From the NCBI GenBank assembly GCA_019055375.1, contig JAHQIW010000783.1:1-64000 (forward strand): a DNA stretch of 64,000 nt, in the 5' to 3' direction. Both the position numbers and the translations under genes were made by a program. Within the stretch, counting starts at the first letter, position 1. Every line of letters begins with the position of its first letter. Positions 42,422 to 54,362 of the stretch are shown here, one piece after another. The notes beneath the pieces were generated by a model, which saw only the letters and a list, made by a program, of their open reading frames with translations, searched no databases and was not told the DNA's origin. Source of the DNA: Parelaphostrongylus tenuis. Taxonomy: Eukaryota; Nematoda; Chromadorea; Rhabditida; Metastrongylidae.

Positions 42422-43457
42422 AGTTGGGGTGTTGCTGTTTTTGTTGGGAATTTTATTGGTTTTCTTTCGATATCCTGCATTTCTAAGGTAATTTGTCCTA
42501 AGTCATTTTTTGAAGCTTTTGATGAACAATTTGAGTCTACTGTATATGCCTTCTTCACAGTCTTGTGCGTTGATTTGAAGTGAAATCAACAATGATGTAA
42601 ATGGATCGAGCTGTATTCTTTTCTAATCTATTAATAAGTTCTGAGTTAAGTTATGTACTCTGCCCTGTTGTGACATTTTTATATACTTAAGTATACACTT
42701 GTTGAGTTTTTGTTCTGTGAATGTTGTTCTCTGTTTTGTTGATCAATGAACATGTGAAAAGGATGTTGTCTTATCTTTTTGAAAGTCACACTGGTTTATT
42801 TTTTCAAAGAGTTGGTGACTTTGAACATGGTGTCTTTTTTTTTACAGTTCCTTCTACAATTTGGGATAAGGTTATACCACCTCCTTTTCGTATGCAGGAC
42901 TAACCTTATTTGTCGTTCTACGTAATTATTTTCTAGAGTATAAATGAAAAAATATTCCTCGGAACTTATATAGACTTTGCTCAAAAATGAAGCCAACATA
43001 GGAACTCAAGAGAAATAATGCAGAAATATTCAGAGAGCGACAAGTGTGCCACCACTTTTTGACCAAAACGAACACATGTTTATGAGATGAACATCTTTTA
43101 GAATTATTTACATAGAACTATATTAACAATGTGTTTTCTGAAAGTGATATGTCGGTGAGTTTCTAAGTATTGTTTATGCTGCCGGTTTTGATTGAAGTCA
43201 ATCAGAGGTCACACTAAAGCGCAATGAGTAGGCCTTACTCTTTGGCCCCTCCTTCTTAATTGCGGAAGCCTCAAACTAGGTAAGTTTATGAGCCGTTGGT
43301 GGCCAGCAGCGAATGTATTGCCATATATCTATTTTTCTAAATTATCAACGAGGCTCTGAAAAACCTTTTATTATCTTTTGGAAGAAAAAGGGGAACTAAA
43401 ATTCTATAATTCCAAAAAATGAATGATTTAAGCTCAAAAAAGGGGTTGGTAAGCCCA

Positions 43458-43506
43458 GGGTCATACACCGGTGTTTCGGAGGTTCGTCCTCCTCATCAGT
43501 GACCCC
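43458..43506 (-). ncRNA. hammerhead ribozyme motif, left arm
   Basis: Mirror copy of 43811-43859 on the opposite strand, identical across the core as far as I can read: CTGATGA, five-base-pair stem II, GAAA, palindromic CACCGGTG, TA, then TGACCC closing stem I. Both motifs transcribe outward from the palindrome centre. Confidence 0.75.
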
Positions 43507-43810
43507 CGCCCCACATTCAGCCCTGCATTGAAGCAAGGAGGGTGGCGTATGTGGTGATGGCACAGTGTACTATGACACTGTACCATCACCACCTCTCAGT
43601 CGATAGATTTTTGCTGTTAGATCAAAACTATATCAAAAGATCGACTGTTTTTGAAACCCCCAAAAACATTCAATATAATTCCAAAAAGAATGGTTTAAGC
43701 TCAGAAAGCTCTATCGACTGAGAGGTGGTGATGGTACAGTGTCATAGTACACTGTGCCATCACCACATACGCCACCCTCCTTGCTTCAATGCAGGGCTGA
43801 ATGTGGGGCG

Positions 43811-43859
43811 GGGGTCACTGATGAGGAGGACGAACCTCCGAAACACCGGTGTATGACCC
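43811..43859 (+). ncRNA. hammerhead ribozyme motif, right arm
   Basis: In order: GGGTCA (stem I, 43812-43817), CTGATGA (43818-43824), GGAGG / CCTCC stem II (43825-43829 / 43835-43839) with loop ACGAA, GAAA (43840-43843), CACCGGTG (43844-43851), TA (43852-43853, the UH of a GUA cleavage triplet), TGACCC (43854-43859), which pairs with GGGTCA. All conserved hammerhead positions are present. Stem III has no loop, so as in other short-stem-III hammerheads activity may need a dimer (family knowledge). Self-cleavage is inferred. Confidence 0.78.
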
Positions 43860-44439
43860 TGGGCTTACCAACCCCTTTTTTGAGCTTAAATCATTCTTTT
43901 TTGGAATTATCGAATTTTAGTTCCCCTTTTTCTTCCAAAAGATAATAAAAGGTTTTTCAGAGCCTCGTTGATAATTTAGAAAAATAGATATATGGCAATA
44001 CATTCGCTGCTGGCCACCAACGGCTCATAAACTTACCTAGTTTGAGGCTTCCGCAATTAAGAAGGAGGGGGCCAAAGAGTAAGGCCTACTCATTGCGCTT
44101 TAGTGTGACCTAACCCGTGTGACTGCTTCGAGTAAAAGTAACCCAACTGCTAAATGTTCTAGTGTGGGGTTGCGTTCGCGCGGGCCTGACAAGACGTGTG
44201 ATAGGTAGGTGGTCGGGGAACGAGTGAATAGTGTTGGTACGTTATCCGCTGGACCAAAAAGCTTCCATTCAGGTGAATATCAGTAACACAGGAGAAGTCT
44301 AAACCATATCAGCAACTGTCTTCGAATTCGTCGACGTTCTATGTGTTGTCCAATAACTCTTCACTCTGTCTAGCACTATTAGAGCTGACAAAAATCTAAC
44401 ATTCATGGAGGTGAAGTACGACTTTTGACGGGGATTCAG

Positions 44440-44580
44440 TAGGAATGCCATACCGACAAAGTCATAAGAATCACTGAGAGCACACCAGATCTCTTTGCTT
44501 CACTTTTAACGATTTAGAAAAGACTTTTGACATTATCGAAGTTAATGTATTCGCCGAAAACTCTGGATAGGCAGGTAATT
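44440..44580 (+). pseudogene. RTE-type reverse transcriptase fragment
   Basis: A broken frame encodes CFTFNDLEKTFDIIEVN, which corresponds to reverse transcriptase motif A (compare LTFIDLKKAFDSVE in the element at 46.7 kb). It is preceded by a stop-interrupted MPYRQSHKNH stretch. A short, old remnant. Confidence 0.5.
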
Positions 44581-44644
44581 CCAGTTAATACACAACATAA
44601 ATCGCTCACAGTTTATATAACATCATAGAAAGAATTGATACCCA

Positions 44645-44875
44645 ATATGTGAAGTGCCGTGCAAAAACGTTTGGTCAGCCGCGATTCGAACCCAGATCTC
44701 ACTCTTTCCGGGAGCGTATACTAACCGTTGCACTACCTTATAGCGTAAATAAGAGTGCTGTGCAAATACGAGCGTCGGTAGTGCAACGATTAGCATACGC
44801 TTCCGGAAAGAGTGAGATCTGGGTTCGAATTCCGGCTGACGCAAACGTTTTTGCACAGCACTCCACATATCGGGT
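44645..44875. repeat. inverted pair of family B tRNA-like repeats
   Basis: Minus-strand copy 44645-44745 and plus-strand copy 44758-44875 face each other. Matching parts include GATTCGAACCCAGATCTCAC against GTGAGATCTGGGTTCGAATT, and TAACCGTTGCACTACC against GGTAGTGCAACGATTA. The high similarity would let transcripts fold back. Confidence 0.65.
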
Positions 44876-45248
44876 ATACTGTAAACATCATACCACTGCA
44901 AGTGGCAGTCAAAATAGAAAGGATTTGGACTGAGAATTGATACCATTCTGCAAAACTTTCTACATTAGCACTCAAGAGCGTCATGTAAAATCTCCAGTTA
45001 TACAACTTGTATACTGACATACGTGTTCATAACTATTAAGGGCACCATCAAGCCCTTCATTTGTCTCTCATTTGCTAGTTGCCGTCCATGGTGGACATTT
45101 GCTCTGGACATGGCAAATTTCGCGAGACGCTTTCCATGACTTAAAATTAGTTTCGATCTGCGAGTACGATTTGTACATATACGAGTTGATCTTCGTAATT
45201 AAACTAAGTCGCCCCGTTTACGTTGTTCACTTTCACGCCATAAGTTCT

Positions 45249-45446
45249 TCATGAACTGAGTTTACTTCCTATTTTGCAAGTCCAACGCTTTTTCCTGTTC
45301 AGCTGAGCCCATGGAACCTCGTTTGTTTTGCTGAGACTTCTTGAGAAGATGATTATTTCATCAACAAAATGAAGATCTGGCAGAAATTTGGCATTTATGC
45401 GTATGCCGTTTTCGTCCCAGTTCAGCAAATTTGCTATCCACAGCAA
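45249..45446 (-). pseudogene. RTE-type reverse transcriptase fragment (second family)
   Basis: It encodes WDENGIRINAKFLPDLHFVDE, corresponding to the region before and including catalytic motif C (FADD) of RTE reverse transcriptases, here FVDE, so the catalytic aspartate pair is altered. No intact continuation exists on either side. Confidence 0.55.
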
Positions 45447-45915
45447 TCCGCTCTATGATAAGGCGAGGGAAAGTCTTACGTATGCATTTTGTATTCGGAG
45501 ATCGGAAAGAATTTTAAATCACGAAATGTGTCTCGCAAAAGTCACCATGTGCACAGCAGATGGCAGCTATGAACGACGATTGCGCAAAGGAGAAACGTAT
45601 GAAGAGCTTGATGGTGCTCTCAGTAGTCGTAAAACGACGGGTCATCTAAGTATCCAAGTTGTTCAACTTCAGATTTTGCATGACGTTCGTGAGGGCTAAT
45701 GTGAGAAGTTATGGAGAAATGGTATTGATCTGTCGACAAAGCACTCCACTTGGAAAATTTCTTTCATGCTCAGTATCATTTTCTTTACATTAGTGTAAGT
45801 TTTTTTCATCAAAAAGTCATACACTCTTTTTGTGAATTTATTATGCCAATCATGAGCGATCTATGCTTTAACTAGGATAGCCTGCTTGTACAGAGTTTTC
45901 ATGAACGCGTTTATC

Positions 45916-46158
45916 TCAAGGGAACACAGCTGAAGGCCTTTTCTGGTCGACAAAAATGAAACAAAGAGATTTTATGTACTCCCAGTGATTTCTATAATCT
46001 TTTCGGTATGGCATACACGTTAAAGGCGGTGCTTCACATTCATAAGTGTCCCTCGATTGGTGCTTGTCAATCCTGCTGATGGCAGAGCCAGAGTGAAGAG
46101 TTTTCAATAGAGAGATAATACATCGATGGATTGGAATAGAGTTGCCGATGTGACCCAA
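45916..46158 (-). pseudogene. decayed RTE reverse transcriptase remnant
   Basis: The minus-strand frame has CMPYRKDYRNHWEYIKSLCF, which parallels the phrase in front of motif A in the remnant at 44440. Low information, but the shared phrase supports common origin. Confidence 0.35.
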
Positions 46159-46194
46159 ACTCTTCTTGTTTCGATGATCATCATCTTAATCTAA

Positions 46195-46260
46195 GATTCT
46201 CACTTCATCTCTATATATATTCTATATTCCATCATCTATATATATATATTATATATATAG

Positions 46261-46295
<35 letters not shown>

Positions 46296-46305
46296 ATATG
46301 AGCGT
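46195..46305. repeat. (TA)n microsatellite
   Basis: TATATATTATATATATAGTA-like repeats, almost pure TA. No coding or regulatory inference. Confidence 0.85.
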
Positions 46306-46647
46306 GTAGAGGAAATTATGGAGTATCAGATCAATACAAGTCTTAAAGTTTTTATTGTCGGAACAATTAAAAAATTCACATCAAATGACGAAAGTCGCGG
46401 TTCACATGCGAAAATCGATCAACTGCCTCCCGAGAGACTGAGTTCCAATTATCACCAGCTGAGGGGGAAAAGTGAGTAGATCAGGGATATGCTAAGAACC
46501 GTGAAGACTTTCTGCGCAACATAAACGAAATCAGTTTTTTACGTCTATATGGATACAACTTCAAAATCATTTCCGCCGTATTTGCAGATCGTGCTGGATC
46601 TACCCCGTACCAATAACATCCTGTGCCTCCCCATTCCTACTGTAATA

Positions 46648-46705
46648 GGGTGTGTGGCTGCTGGTGGGCGAGCGAAATCGCCGAAACGTACGGGTGCCAC
46701 TGATA
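46648..46705 (+). ncRNA. decayed hammerhead-like motif next to the RTE element
   Basis: GTGTGGCTG, then CTGGTGG in place of CTGATGA, stem II GCGA / TCGC, GAAA, palindromic CGTACG, GG, and GTGCCAC, which pairs with GTGTGGC-like sequence upstream. Two core substitutions suggest it is inactive. It ends about 10-20 bp before the RTE 5' region. Confidence 0.45.
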
Positions 46706-47015
46706 TAACAAAAGGTACTTATAGGTTGAGGATACCGCCCGGTTAGTCGCGAGGGCACGTGGCGCGTCCCCAGGTGGTGGATAGGGGAATAAAACGCGAA
46801 CCAAAAGCGACCGTGTGCTTCCCAGAGACGCAGGTGGATTCAGGGGACGAGCTCCCTGCTTCTGCAGCGCCGACTTGACAAAACGTCTATTTCTACGAGT
46901 CAAGTCGGCCAAAAGCCTGCAATCAAGCGGCTGGGAAGTACATGGGAGGCGGTTAGGAGTCGCCTCCAACAAATAAGCTCCTCCCGCTCCTCCGAGAGAG
47001 ACTGGCAAGCTACTC

Positions 47016-48327
47016 GTGAGTACCCAGTCCCCACGTTTAGAGCCTGGCAAGCTACACGTTGGGTATCAAAATGCCAAAAACAGTAACAAATATGGGCCTC
47101 ATTCCCCTGACCCCGAAAGAGCCCCTGGTACGGCAGCGCCAGGTAGGACGAGTACGGAGAGGCTGCTAAAATCTCAGGGCCGAACTAGGCTGCCAAGATC
47201 GAAACGGACTAAAATGACGATCTGTACCTACAACGCAAGAACCCTTGCTCAACAATCCGCTGTAGAAGATCTGTTGATTCAAGCAAGAAGAATAAGGTAC
47301 GACGTCATTGGCCTGGCTGAGACGAGAAGGCGCCATCCTTTTCACGCTGTCTATGACACCGGAGAAGAACTGTTCCTTGGAACATGCGATCGCAGAGGTG
47401 TCGGTGGCGTTGGCGTCCTCGTCAAATCGAATTTGACCGTGAGCATTGATTCGTTCGAACAACTAACAACCCGTATCGGACGATTACGGTTGAAACGATG
47501 TGGTTCTATGCCGGCTTTGACCATCTTCGTTGCTTACGCACCAACATCAAGCTATGACGAAGACGAAGTCGAAGCGTTCTATATGGACCTCGAAAAATTC
47601 TTCAGAGAAGATCATACATTCTTCAAGGTCATTGTCGGAGATTTTAACGCAAAAATTGGACCTAGAAGAACGTCTGAAGAACGTCACATAGGGACCCACG
47701 GACTAGAATGGAATGAACAGGGTGAGAGGCTATCCGAGTTTATCATGACGACCCAAACCATCCATGGTAACTCGCAATTCCAAAAGCCTCTCTCTCAGCG
47801 ATGGACGTGGGAGTCTCCCAATGGAGAGTACCATAACGAAATAGATCACATCATAGTAAATCGAAGGTTTTGCCTGACCGACGTCGCTGTTGTTCCCAAG
47901 TTCTACACGGGATCAGACCATCGCCTCCTTCGCGCAACGTTCCGATTTTCGAGGAGAGGAGAGAAAGCCGCTAAATTCAAACAACGAAGTCCCAGAACTA
48001 CCATAAACTGGGATGTATTCAAATCATTAGTCGGCTCTTGGGAAGATACCGTTGTCGACAACATCGACGAAAAATACGATCGACTCGTTGAATATCTTCA
48101 CGTTAGCGCTAAAAAAGCCGAGAGTCCTAAGGTCACGAAGAGACGCTTGTCTCCGCAGACACTCGAGCTGATACGTCAACGTGGAATCGCACGAGCTGCA
48201 GGCAACCGAAACCTTACGTCCGAACTCGCGAAACGCTGCAGAGAAGCGATAAAAGAAGACCTCAAAGAGAGAACAGCAGCAGTTATGGCAGAAGCTGCAG
48301 AAGCTGGGAAGAGCATTCGCAAAGCCT
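47016..48327 (+). CDS. RTE ORF, AP-like endonuclease domain
   Basis: It encodes the apurinic-type endonuclease that nicks target DNA for target-primed reverse transcription. Motifs in order: [18 protein letters not shown] (catalytic Glu), [17 protein letters not shown] (Asp/Asn), [12 protein letters not shown], and the terminal GSDHRLLRA (Ser-Asp-His). An Arg/Lys-rich linker follows, ending at TAG (48327-48329) after SIRKA. Reading on through that stop continues the same protein (GFANYKTKMIALRYPDG), so it is a single nonsense change or error. The ATG at 47016 is the first in frame; the true start may be nearer MTICTYN at 47213. Confidence 0.88.
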
Positions 48328-48329
48328 AG

Positions 48330-50052
48330 CGAGGCTTCGCCAACTATAAGACCAAGATGATTGCACTCCGATACCCTGACGGGACACTTACAGCTTCCAG
48401 AAGGGCTATGGAGAAAATCATCCACCAATACTACTCGGATCTCTTCGCTAGCCATGTTCTCTTACCGTCATATAAATTGAAAGAGGACGAATATGTCGTT
48501 CCACCGGTCCTTCCTTCCGAAATCCGACATGTATATCGTCGGTGAAAAACAGAACAACACCCGGTCCAGACAGGATTAGACCAGAACACCTAAAGAACTT
48601 GCCGCCAGTTCTCATCAACACCCTGGCTCGGCTCTTCACTCGCTACCTGTCAGAATGCAAAGTCCCTATTCAATGGAAAACCAGCAAGATCGTATTGCTT
48701 GTTCAAAAGGAGACCTTCACGACATAGGCAATTATCGCCCAATCTGCTTGCTGTCCGTTGTCTATAAACTCTTTACTCGAGTCATCCTGAACAGGATTGA
48801 CAGAACACTGGACGAAGGACAGCCATGCGAACAAGCAGGGTTCAGAAAAGGATTTAGTACCATGGACCACATCCACACGATCACAAGACTCATTGAAGTT
48901 TCGCGAGAGTACAAACAACCACTCTGTCTCACTTTTATCGATCTGAAAAAAGCCTTTGACTCAGTGGAAACAGAAGCGGTTATAGAGGCTCTGGATAACC
49001 AGGGCGTCCATACTCGGTACATAATGATCCTTCGTGAGCTTTATAAAGATTTCACGACCAGAATATCTCCATTCTACAACAATATCACCATTGACGTAAG
49101 AAGAGGGGTTCGACAAGGCGATACAATATCGCCAAAACTATTCACTGCCACCCTACAAAACGTCATGCGAACATTAGAATGGGACGAAATGGGAGTGAAA
49201 ATTGACGGTCGACAATTAAACCATCTTCGCTTTGCTGACGATATCGTTCTCATAACACCAAACATCAGCCAAGCGGAACGAATGTTGACTGATTTCGATA
49301 ACGCCTGTGGAAAGATCGGTCTTCAACTGAATCTAACGAAAACAATGTTCATGAGGAACGGATGGGTTTCTAATGCCCCATTCACGCTCAACGGAACGAC
49401 AATTTCCGAATGCTCCAGTTACATCTATCTAGGTCGTGAAATCAACATGATGAACGACCTAGCCCCAGAGTTGAGCAGGAGGAAACGAGCGGCTTGGGGA
49501 ACGTTTAAGAGCATCGAAGATGTAGTGAAGAGGACAAAGAACATCCGACTCCGTGCCCACCTTTTCGACTCGACAATTATCCCTGCCCTAACGTATGCAG
49601 CAGAAACCTGGTCGCTACGTAAGCAGGATGAAAGATCACTTGCCGTTATCGAACGCGCAGTCGAAAGGTCGATGCTAGGAGTATCTCGTATTTCGCAAAT
49701 GAGACACAGGATCCGAACTTCCGACCTACGTCAACGATCGAAAATCAGAGACGCCGTTCTACACGCCAGGATATCGAAAATAAGGTGGGCCGGACACGTG
49801 ATGCGCTTCAACGACAACCGATGGACGAGAGCCGTTACCGACTGGATTCCTCGGGACGTCAAGCGCTCTAAAGGAAGACCACTGACCCGTTGGTCCGATT
49901 TCTTCACGAAAGCGATGGAAGAAAGATATGATGCTCAGCGAATTCCTAGAGCGAGGAGGACCCACTGGGCTACTCTTGCACGCGATAGGGAAAAATGGAA
50001 GAGTTGCTGGTACCCGCTCGCGTCACTCGACGATCAACGGGACGACAGGTGA
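48330..50052 (+). pseudogene. RTE ORF, reverse transcriptase part, broken by two frameshifts
   Basis: The frame continues from the endonuclease to about 48540 (SEIRHVYRR), shifts to KNRTTPGPDRIRPEHLKNL, shifts again near 48710 and then stays open to TGA at 50050. Reverse transcriptase motifs: GNYRPICLL, CEQAGFRKGFSTMDH, motif A LTFIDLKKAFDSVE, motif B RRGVRQGDTISPKLF, motif C LRFADDIVLI, then YLGREIN and a C-terminal region with KIRWAGHVMRFNDNRW. All catalytic residues are intact. The shifts fall at GTCGGTG and CAAAAGG, and both could be one-base errors, so the source copy might be almost intact. Confidence 0.85.
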
Positions 50053-50089
50053 TACAGGTGGTGATACTTCCCGTCAATTCTGATCATCT

Positions 50090-52480
50090 TCCATGTTTCA
50101 CTTCCTGAATGCTGAATTGAGAAGCGTAGTCGATCGAATTGCAAACATTCAAAGGCCATTTTTCGTTGCTAGGGTTTTCCGGATAAATCGCCTTCGTATC
50201 TATGAACGACGATCTCGCTCTATGAGCACGTATTTGAAGTTCCTTCTTTCTTCAACAAAAAAGCGCTGTTTCAAAGCTTTAAAGGGACTAGATCTCGAGG
50301 TCAATTTTCACTAGTTGTTCACTTATTCCTCCGTACACCATCAGCTGTAAACTGATGAATCCGGTGACTTTGTAATAACTTCTCCAATTCACAATTGTGC
50401 CATCAACCAGCGAATCAGTCAATTATTGCTCTCAGAAGTGTTAGAGGGCCCACTTGTAAGCATCATTCCATTTGTTTATATATTTGATATGCTCTGGAAA
50501 TGATCACTTTCTGATACTCTCAAGGTTACATTATGCATTATTCTCATCGACTTCGACAATAAGCGAGCCATCCTGAGATTTGTTTTCCGCAAAACCTTTG
50601 CATATGCGAAAGTATTCGGAGCTAAAATTCATTGTTCCACGTCACATCCCTCAATATCAACTAGCCGAACAACTTTCTGTTCTCCTCCCAGTTCTCCCGT
50701 CAGCATTGCTTGCCGTCTCCTTAGAATCGAGTTCTTTGCGGCTGCCGCTCATCAGAATGTTTCAGAATGGAATCTAGCCGACTAACAGAGTGTACACCAT
50801 GGTTCACCTAATAGCCGAAGTCGTTTGTCAAACTGTTCTCCGCTCATATATAGTCCTTCTCAGTTTTAGGCACATGCATGGGCCGTGCGAACACAACCCC
50901 ACACGGAGAATTTCAGCTGTTGGCTTACTACATGTCGAAGTTATCACACGGGTCAGCCCATGCGATAATGCAGTGAGGAAGGGTCCCATCATAGGGATTC
51001 CGTGTTATGATAGCGGGAGCATCCCAGGTACGTAAATTCATAGATCATCGGCTCCCCGCCATTCTTCGCATTGCCACAGTGTGCTTTTCACATTTTTTCA
51101 ATAATAGCGTTGACGTCGCTGAGTGAGACGCAGACATGAGCCATCAGTTAGCAACTGCCTTCAATGTCGCACGAGTTCTCAGAATAGAAAGTGGATTCCG
51201 ACGAGAATTGTTTAAAGTCCGTAATTTCTGACAAAATAACATTGGTCTTCAAGTGTATTAACCACTAAGCTATTGGCATAAACAATTCATATGGGCCAGC
51301 ATCAGCTGTATCGATGCCGATTCGTTCTCAATCAGTCGCGTGCCAGTGGAGTTCCCATCTCTCCTTCCTTATCTTCAACAGGAACAGAGCGGCTGCTGCT
51401 TGCTCTGCAGACTCGTTGAGCATCCATTTTCCTCTAGCGTTTTAGCGAAGAATTTGATTAACATGTTGGTTGCCTCATTGTTCGGTGCCTAATATACCAC
51501 ATGATCATGTCCTTGATTGCTCTTTCTATCACTTGCCATTAAGAGAAATTACGTACAATGCTTCCCTGATTCCCGCCATTTCGCGAAGTTATGACGACTC
51601 GTTCGCTCGTGACGACGTGATCGTTGGCGTAGCTAAGAGGTCGCGATATTTCTTCTCACCTGCAAGGTGCTCTACTCTATCTAGCATCTGTAAATTACTC
51701 TATAAGAGCAATGATCTTCTTTTGAGTCTGGTACTGGTTGAAGAACGCTTGGTGAATTTTTAATCGGAATACATAGTAACAAGCCCTATGGTGCATACGT
51801 TGAAGGAAAGGAATTGAGAAGTCGCAAAGGTAGAAACATAAGATGTTTTTTCTTCTCTTCATTACATCTGCAGTGCTCTTGGGAGCTCCGGCAGCTAGTC
51901 CTCTTGCTCAGCTCTGGAACTGAGTCGTTTGTCTATGATTCAATGATTTTGACAGGCGTCACCTGCTTATCCAGATATAATTATTCGTTGACAATGAATA
52001 CGGCGCGCTGATGCAAATCGCGCCCTATGAACATCACTTTGTATGATTTAACCGAGTACTAATCTTTCCAGAAACGTTTCCAATATCGATCGACATTCGT
52101 TCTGCCTGACTGATGTTTGGTGGTATGAAAACGATGTCGTGAACAAACTGAATATTACCAACCATTGATTTTCACTTCCATGTTGTCTCATCCTAACGTT
52201 CAAATGACATTTCGGAGACTGGCACTAGGTGATTTGAGCGAAATCGCATTGCCTTGTCAAACTTCTCTATTCATTTTGATGTTATCATCGTTATAGAACG
52301 ATTATATTTTGATGCACATTTTATGTACTTATTTACTAGAATACCTGCACGGCACGACTCGTCTTCACCAGTGTACGGTTACAAGTATAGTTTGAACTCG
52401 TTATTCTTTCAGGTAAGCGTTATCTATGGTGGTGGTTTGCCTCGAACATAGTGATGTCCATCAAGCCCATTTCGTGACCC
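50090..52480. other. non-coding, probably old retroelement debris
   Basis: No open frame longer than about 100 codons and no recognisable protein on either strand. Composition is like the decayed RTE sequence to its right. I see nothing more specific. Confidence 0.35.
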
Positions 52481-52499
52481 TGAACCCACTGTCATCTGC

Positions 52500-53480
52500 G
52501 AATGCAGATAGTTGAATTCAGTCATGAACAGGTCCAAGTTTTGCTTCGATGGTCGTCCAAGAAAACTCTTACATCCTCTTTGAGTCCATTACACTTCCCT
52601 TTGCGTCAATTTTCCATGCGTTCTTCATACTATGTGACCGATCACCTCCGTTTCGCTATTGATGTGTCTCCTTCACCGCAAGGATAGGATGAATATGAAG
52701 ATCTTTGAGTGCTGAAGAAGTTCCGGAAGATGTTGTTTAAACGCTCCATAGGTGTTGGGCAGACTTCTTCAAGGGGTTATGTATCACCGCACATCCCCAC
52801 ACATAGCAGAGCGCTTGGATGACTTTTCCGTTGAAATGTGAGCTCAGAGTGTCGGGACCAGTCGTTGGTCGGTGACTCAGATGAGAACATCGAATCCGTC
52901 ACATACAACTCTCCCTCTTCTATCTCGATCCTTTATCATGATGCTCTCTGTTTTCTAAAATTTTCAAAAAGTTCTACGAGATCTTCGTAATCAGATGGCA
53001 TTCAATTTGTTCACTTTGTGTCAAAGATTTTCTAGGAACTGGGTCTTATCAATTCGTAATCTAATTCTTCTACTTAGTGGTCTTCACTAAGCATCGTCTT
53101 TCTTTCATTGGTACTCCTCGATAAGATCATGATGATATTAGCGCAACAACGACTAGAAAATGACTTCTCATTAATATGTATGCTCTTTTCTTTCCAATCA
53201 GATGACTTTATTATCTGCCGCAGTGCGACAGTAAATAGCTTTGGTGATTTGATGTCTCATAGTTGATCTCCTTTTCACATGCGTACGTTGAGAAGTCGAT
53301 GAAAACATTTTTTTTTGGTGTACTTCCTCCAGCAGTCGTACATACGATTGGTAGATGACCACTCATAGGACTGCTTTGATTTCGACGCCGTCAAACGTTT
53401 CTTCATAATCGGTAAAGGTTGGGGAAGAGACACAGGCTACTCTTGACATAAGTCTATGATCCGTGAAGAGGTATGGATCT
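52500..53480 (-). pseudogene. heavily decayed RTE reverse transcriptase, reverse strand
   Basis: Reading leftward from about 53400, fragments in the right order: FDGVEIKAVL (compare FDSVE), IRLRIDKTQF (compare the post-motif-C KIGLQLNLTKT phrase), then RAH-like and CGDVR fragments towards 52750. Many stops and shifts. It resembles the family of the 45249-45446 remnant more than the intact element at 46.7 kb. Confidence 0.45.
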
Positions 53481-54362
53481 GGTTCACTAGGCAGAATTCG
53501 TAACAAGATGCGCCTCATCCGTGATCCTGGATCTGAACAAAATGATGCTTATAAAACACTCAACAAGAACTTCCATATGATGAAGGCGAAACAGGGCGGT
53601 CTTTGCCATCCTTGCACCTTTTTACTGAGCATATTTGTTATGCGGATATTGCCTGATAGTGAAACCTTTCATAAACCATGCTTTTCATATTGCTGCATTT
53701 TGTCCACTGTTATCTTAATTTTACTGAGGATAACTGGAGTAAAACTTAGCAGAAGACAGACAGTAGGGAGAACGGACAACAGTTATCAGTGTCGTATATA
53801 ATGCATTTTTTATACGAGAACACGGCTTATTTGATCATTCACTGAGTAGGATCTATGCATCTCGGCAATCAACGTGTAAAAAATGGAGCCGATGTGTTGA
53901 TGAAGATTAGCAGAATGCTCTTCGTGTATTCGGGATCCAAGCTTCGTTCGCTTGTATTCGTTCAAGTTCGACGACAACAACGTACTCATTGATGAAATTT
54001 ATCAATGTTGCCAACATAATCATCATCTTTGAATAGTAACTAGTAGAACGGAGACGATGTCTAAGTAAACGATGTTAGGAAGGAACAGTACTTTGAGTGA
54101 ACTGGGTTGAAACCAAGTCAATAGAGACACGTTAGTACAATCGCTACGAGATCAAACTGAATGACTCTTCTCTTACATAGCAAATGTCTCGTGGTATGCT
54201 AAGAACACAAAAATAATGTGAGTGAGGAGTAATGAAAGAGTGAAATAGTTGGGTGGATTTTACGGCGATACTTTGCTGAAAGCGTTGCTCGAAATTGTTC
54301 TCTTTCACCATTTTTTTTTGAATATTAGGTTGGTTACAAACTAATGTCCAGCTTATGACCAT

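Larger units (their letters stand above)
43207..44110. mobile_element. near-perfect palindrome (two 400-bp arms) carrying paired hammerhead motifs
   Basis: The left arm 43207-43606 is the inverse of the right arm 43711-44110 with only a handful of differences (for instance four versus five C at 43246-43249 and its partner, and TATAATT versus GATAATT). The spacer is 104 bp. Outer ends are GGTCACACTA / TAGTGTGACC; inner ends are CAGTCGATAG / CTATCGACTG. Each arm holds one hammerhead motif. A motif AATTCCAAAAA..GAATGATTTAAGCTC in the arms and spacer also occurs at 25694. No protein is encoded. The near identity of the arms points to recent origin or ongoing arm conversion. Confidence 0.85.
46715..50075 (+). 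mobile_element. RTE-clade non-LTR retrotransposon, nearly full length
   Basis: A GC-richer block of about 3.36 kb with a leader (46715-47015), the two-domain ORF and a short 3' end with GGTGATACAGGTGGTGATAC-like repeats, typical of RTE tails. Codon use and composition differ from the AT-rich surroundings. It lies beside a hammerhead-like repeat and between older RTE remnants. I see no clear target-site duplication. Confidence 0.85.

Noticed and set aside
42121..42423. Calling the RGKRRGRGRKKP tail an AT-hook or histone-like gene
   Set aside because: One short basic run at a C-terminus is not enough; recorded only as a possible last exon.
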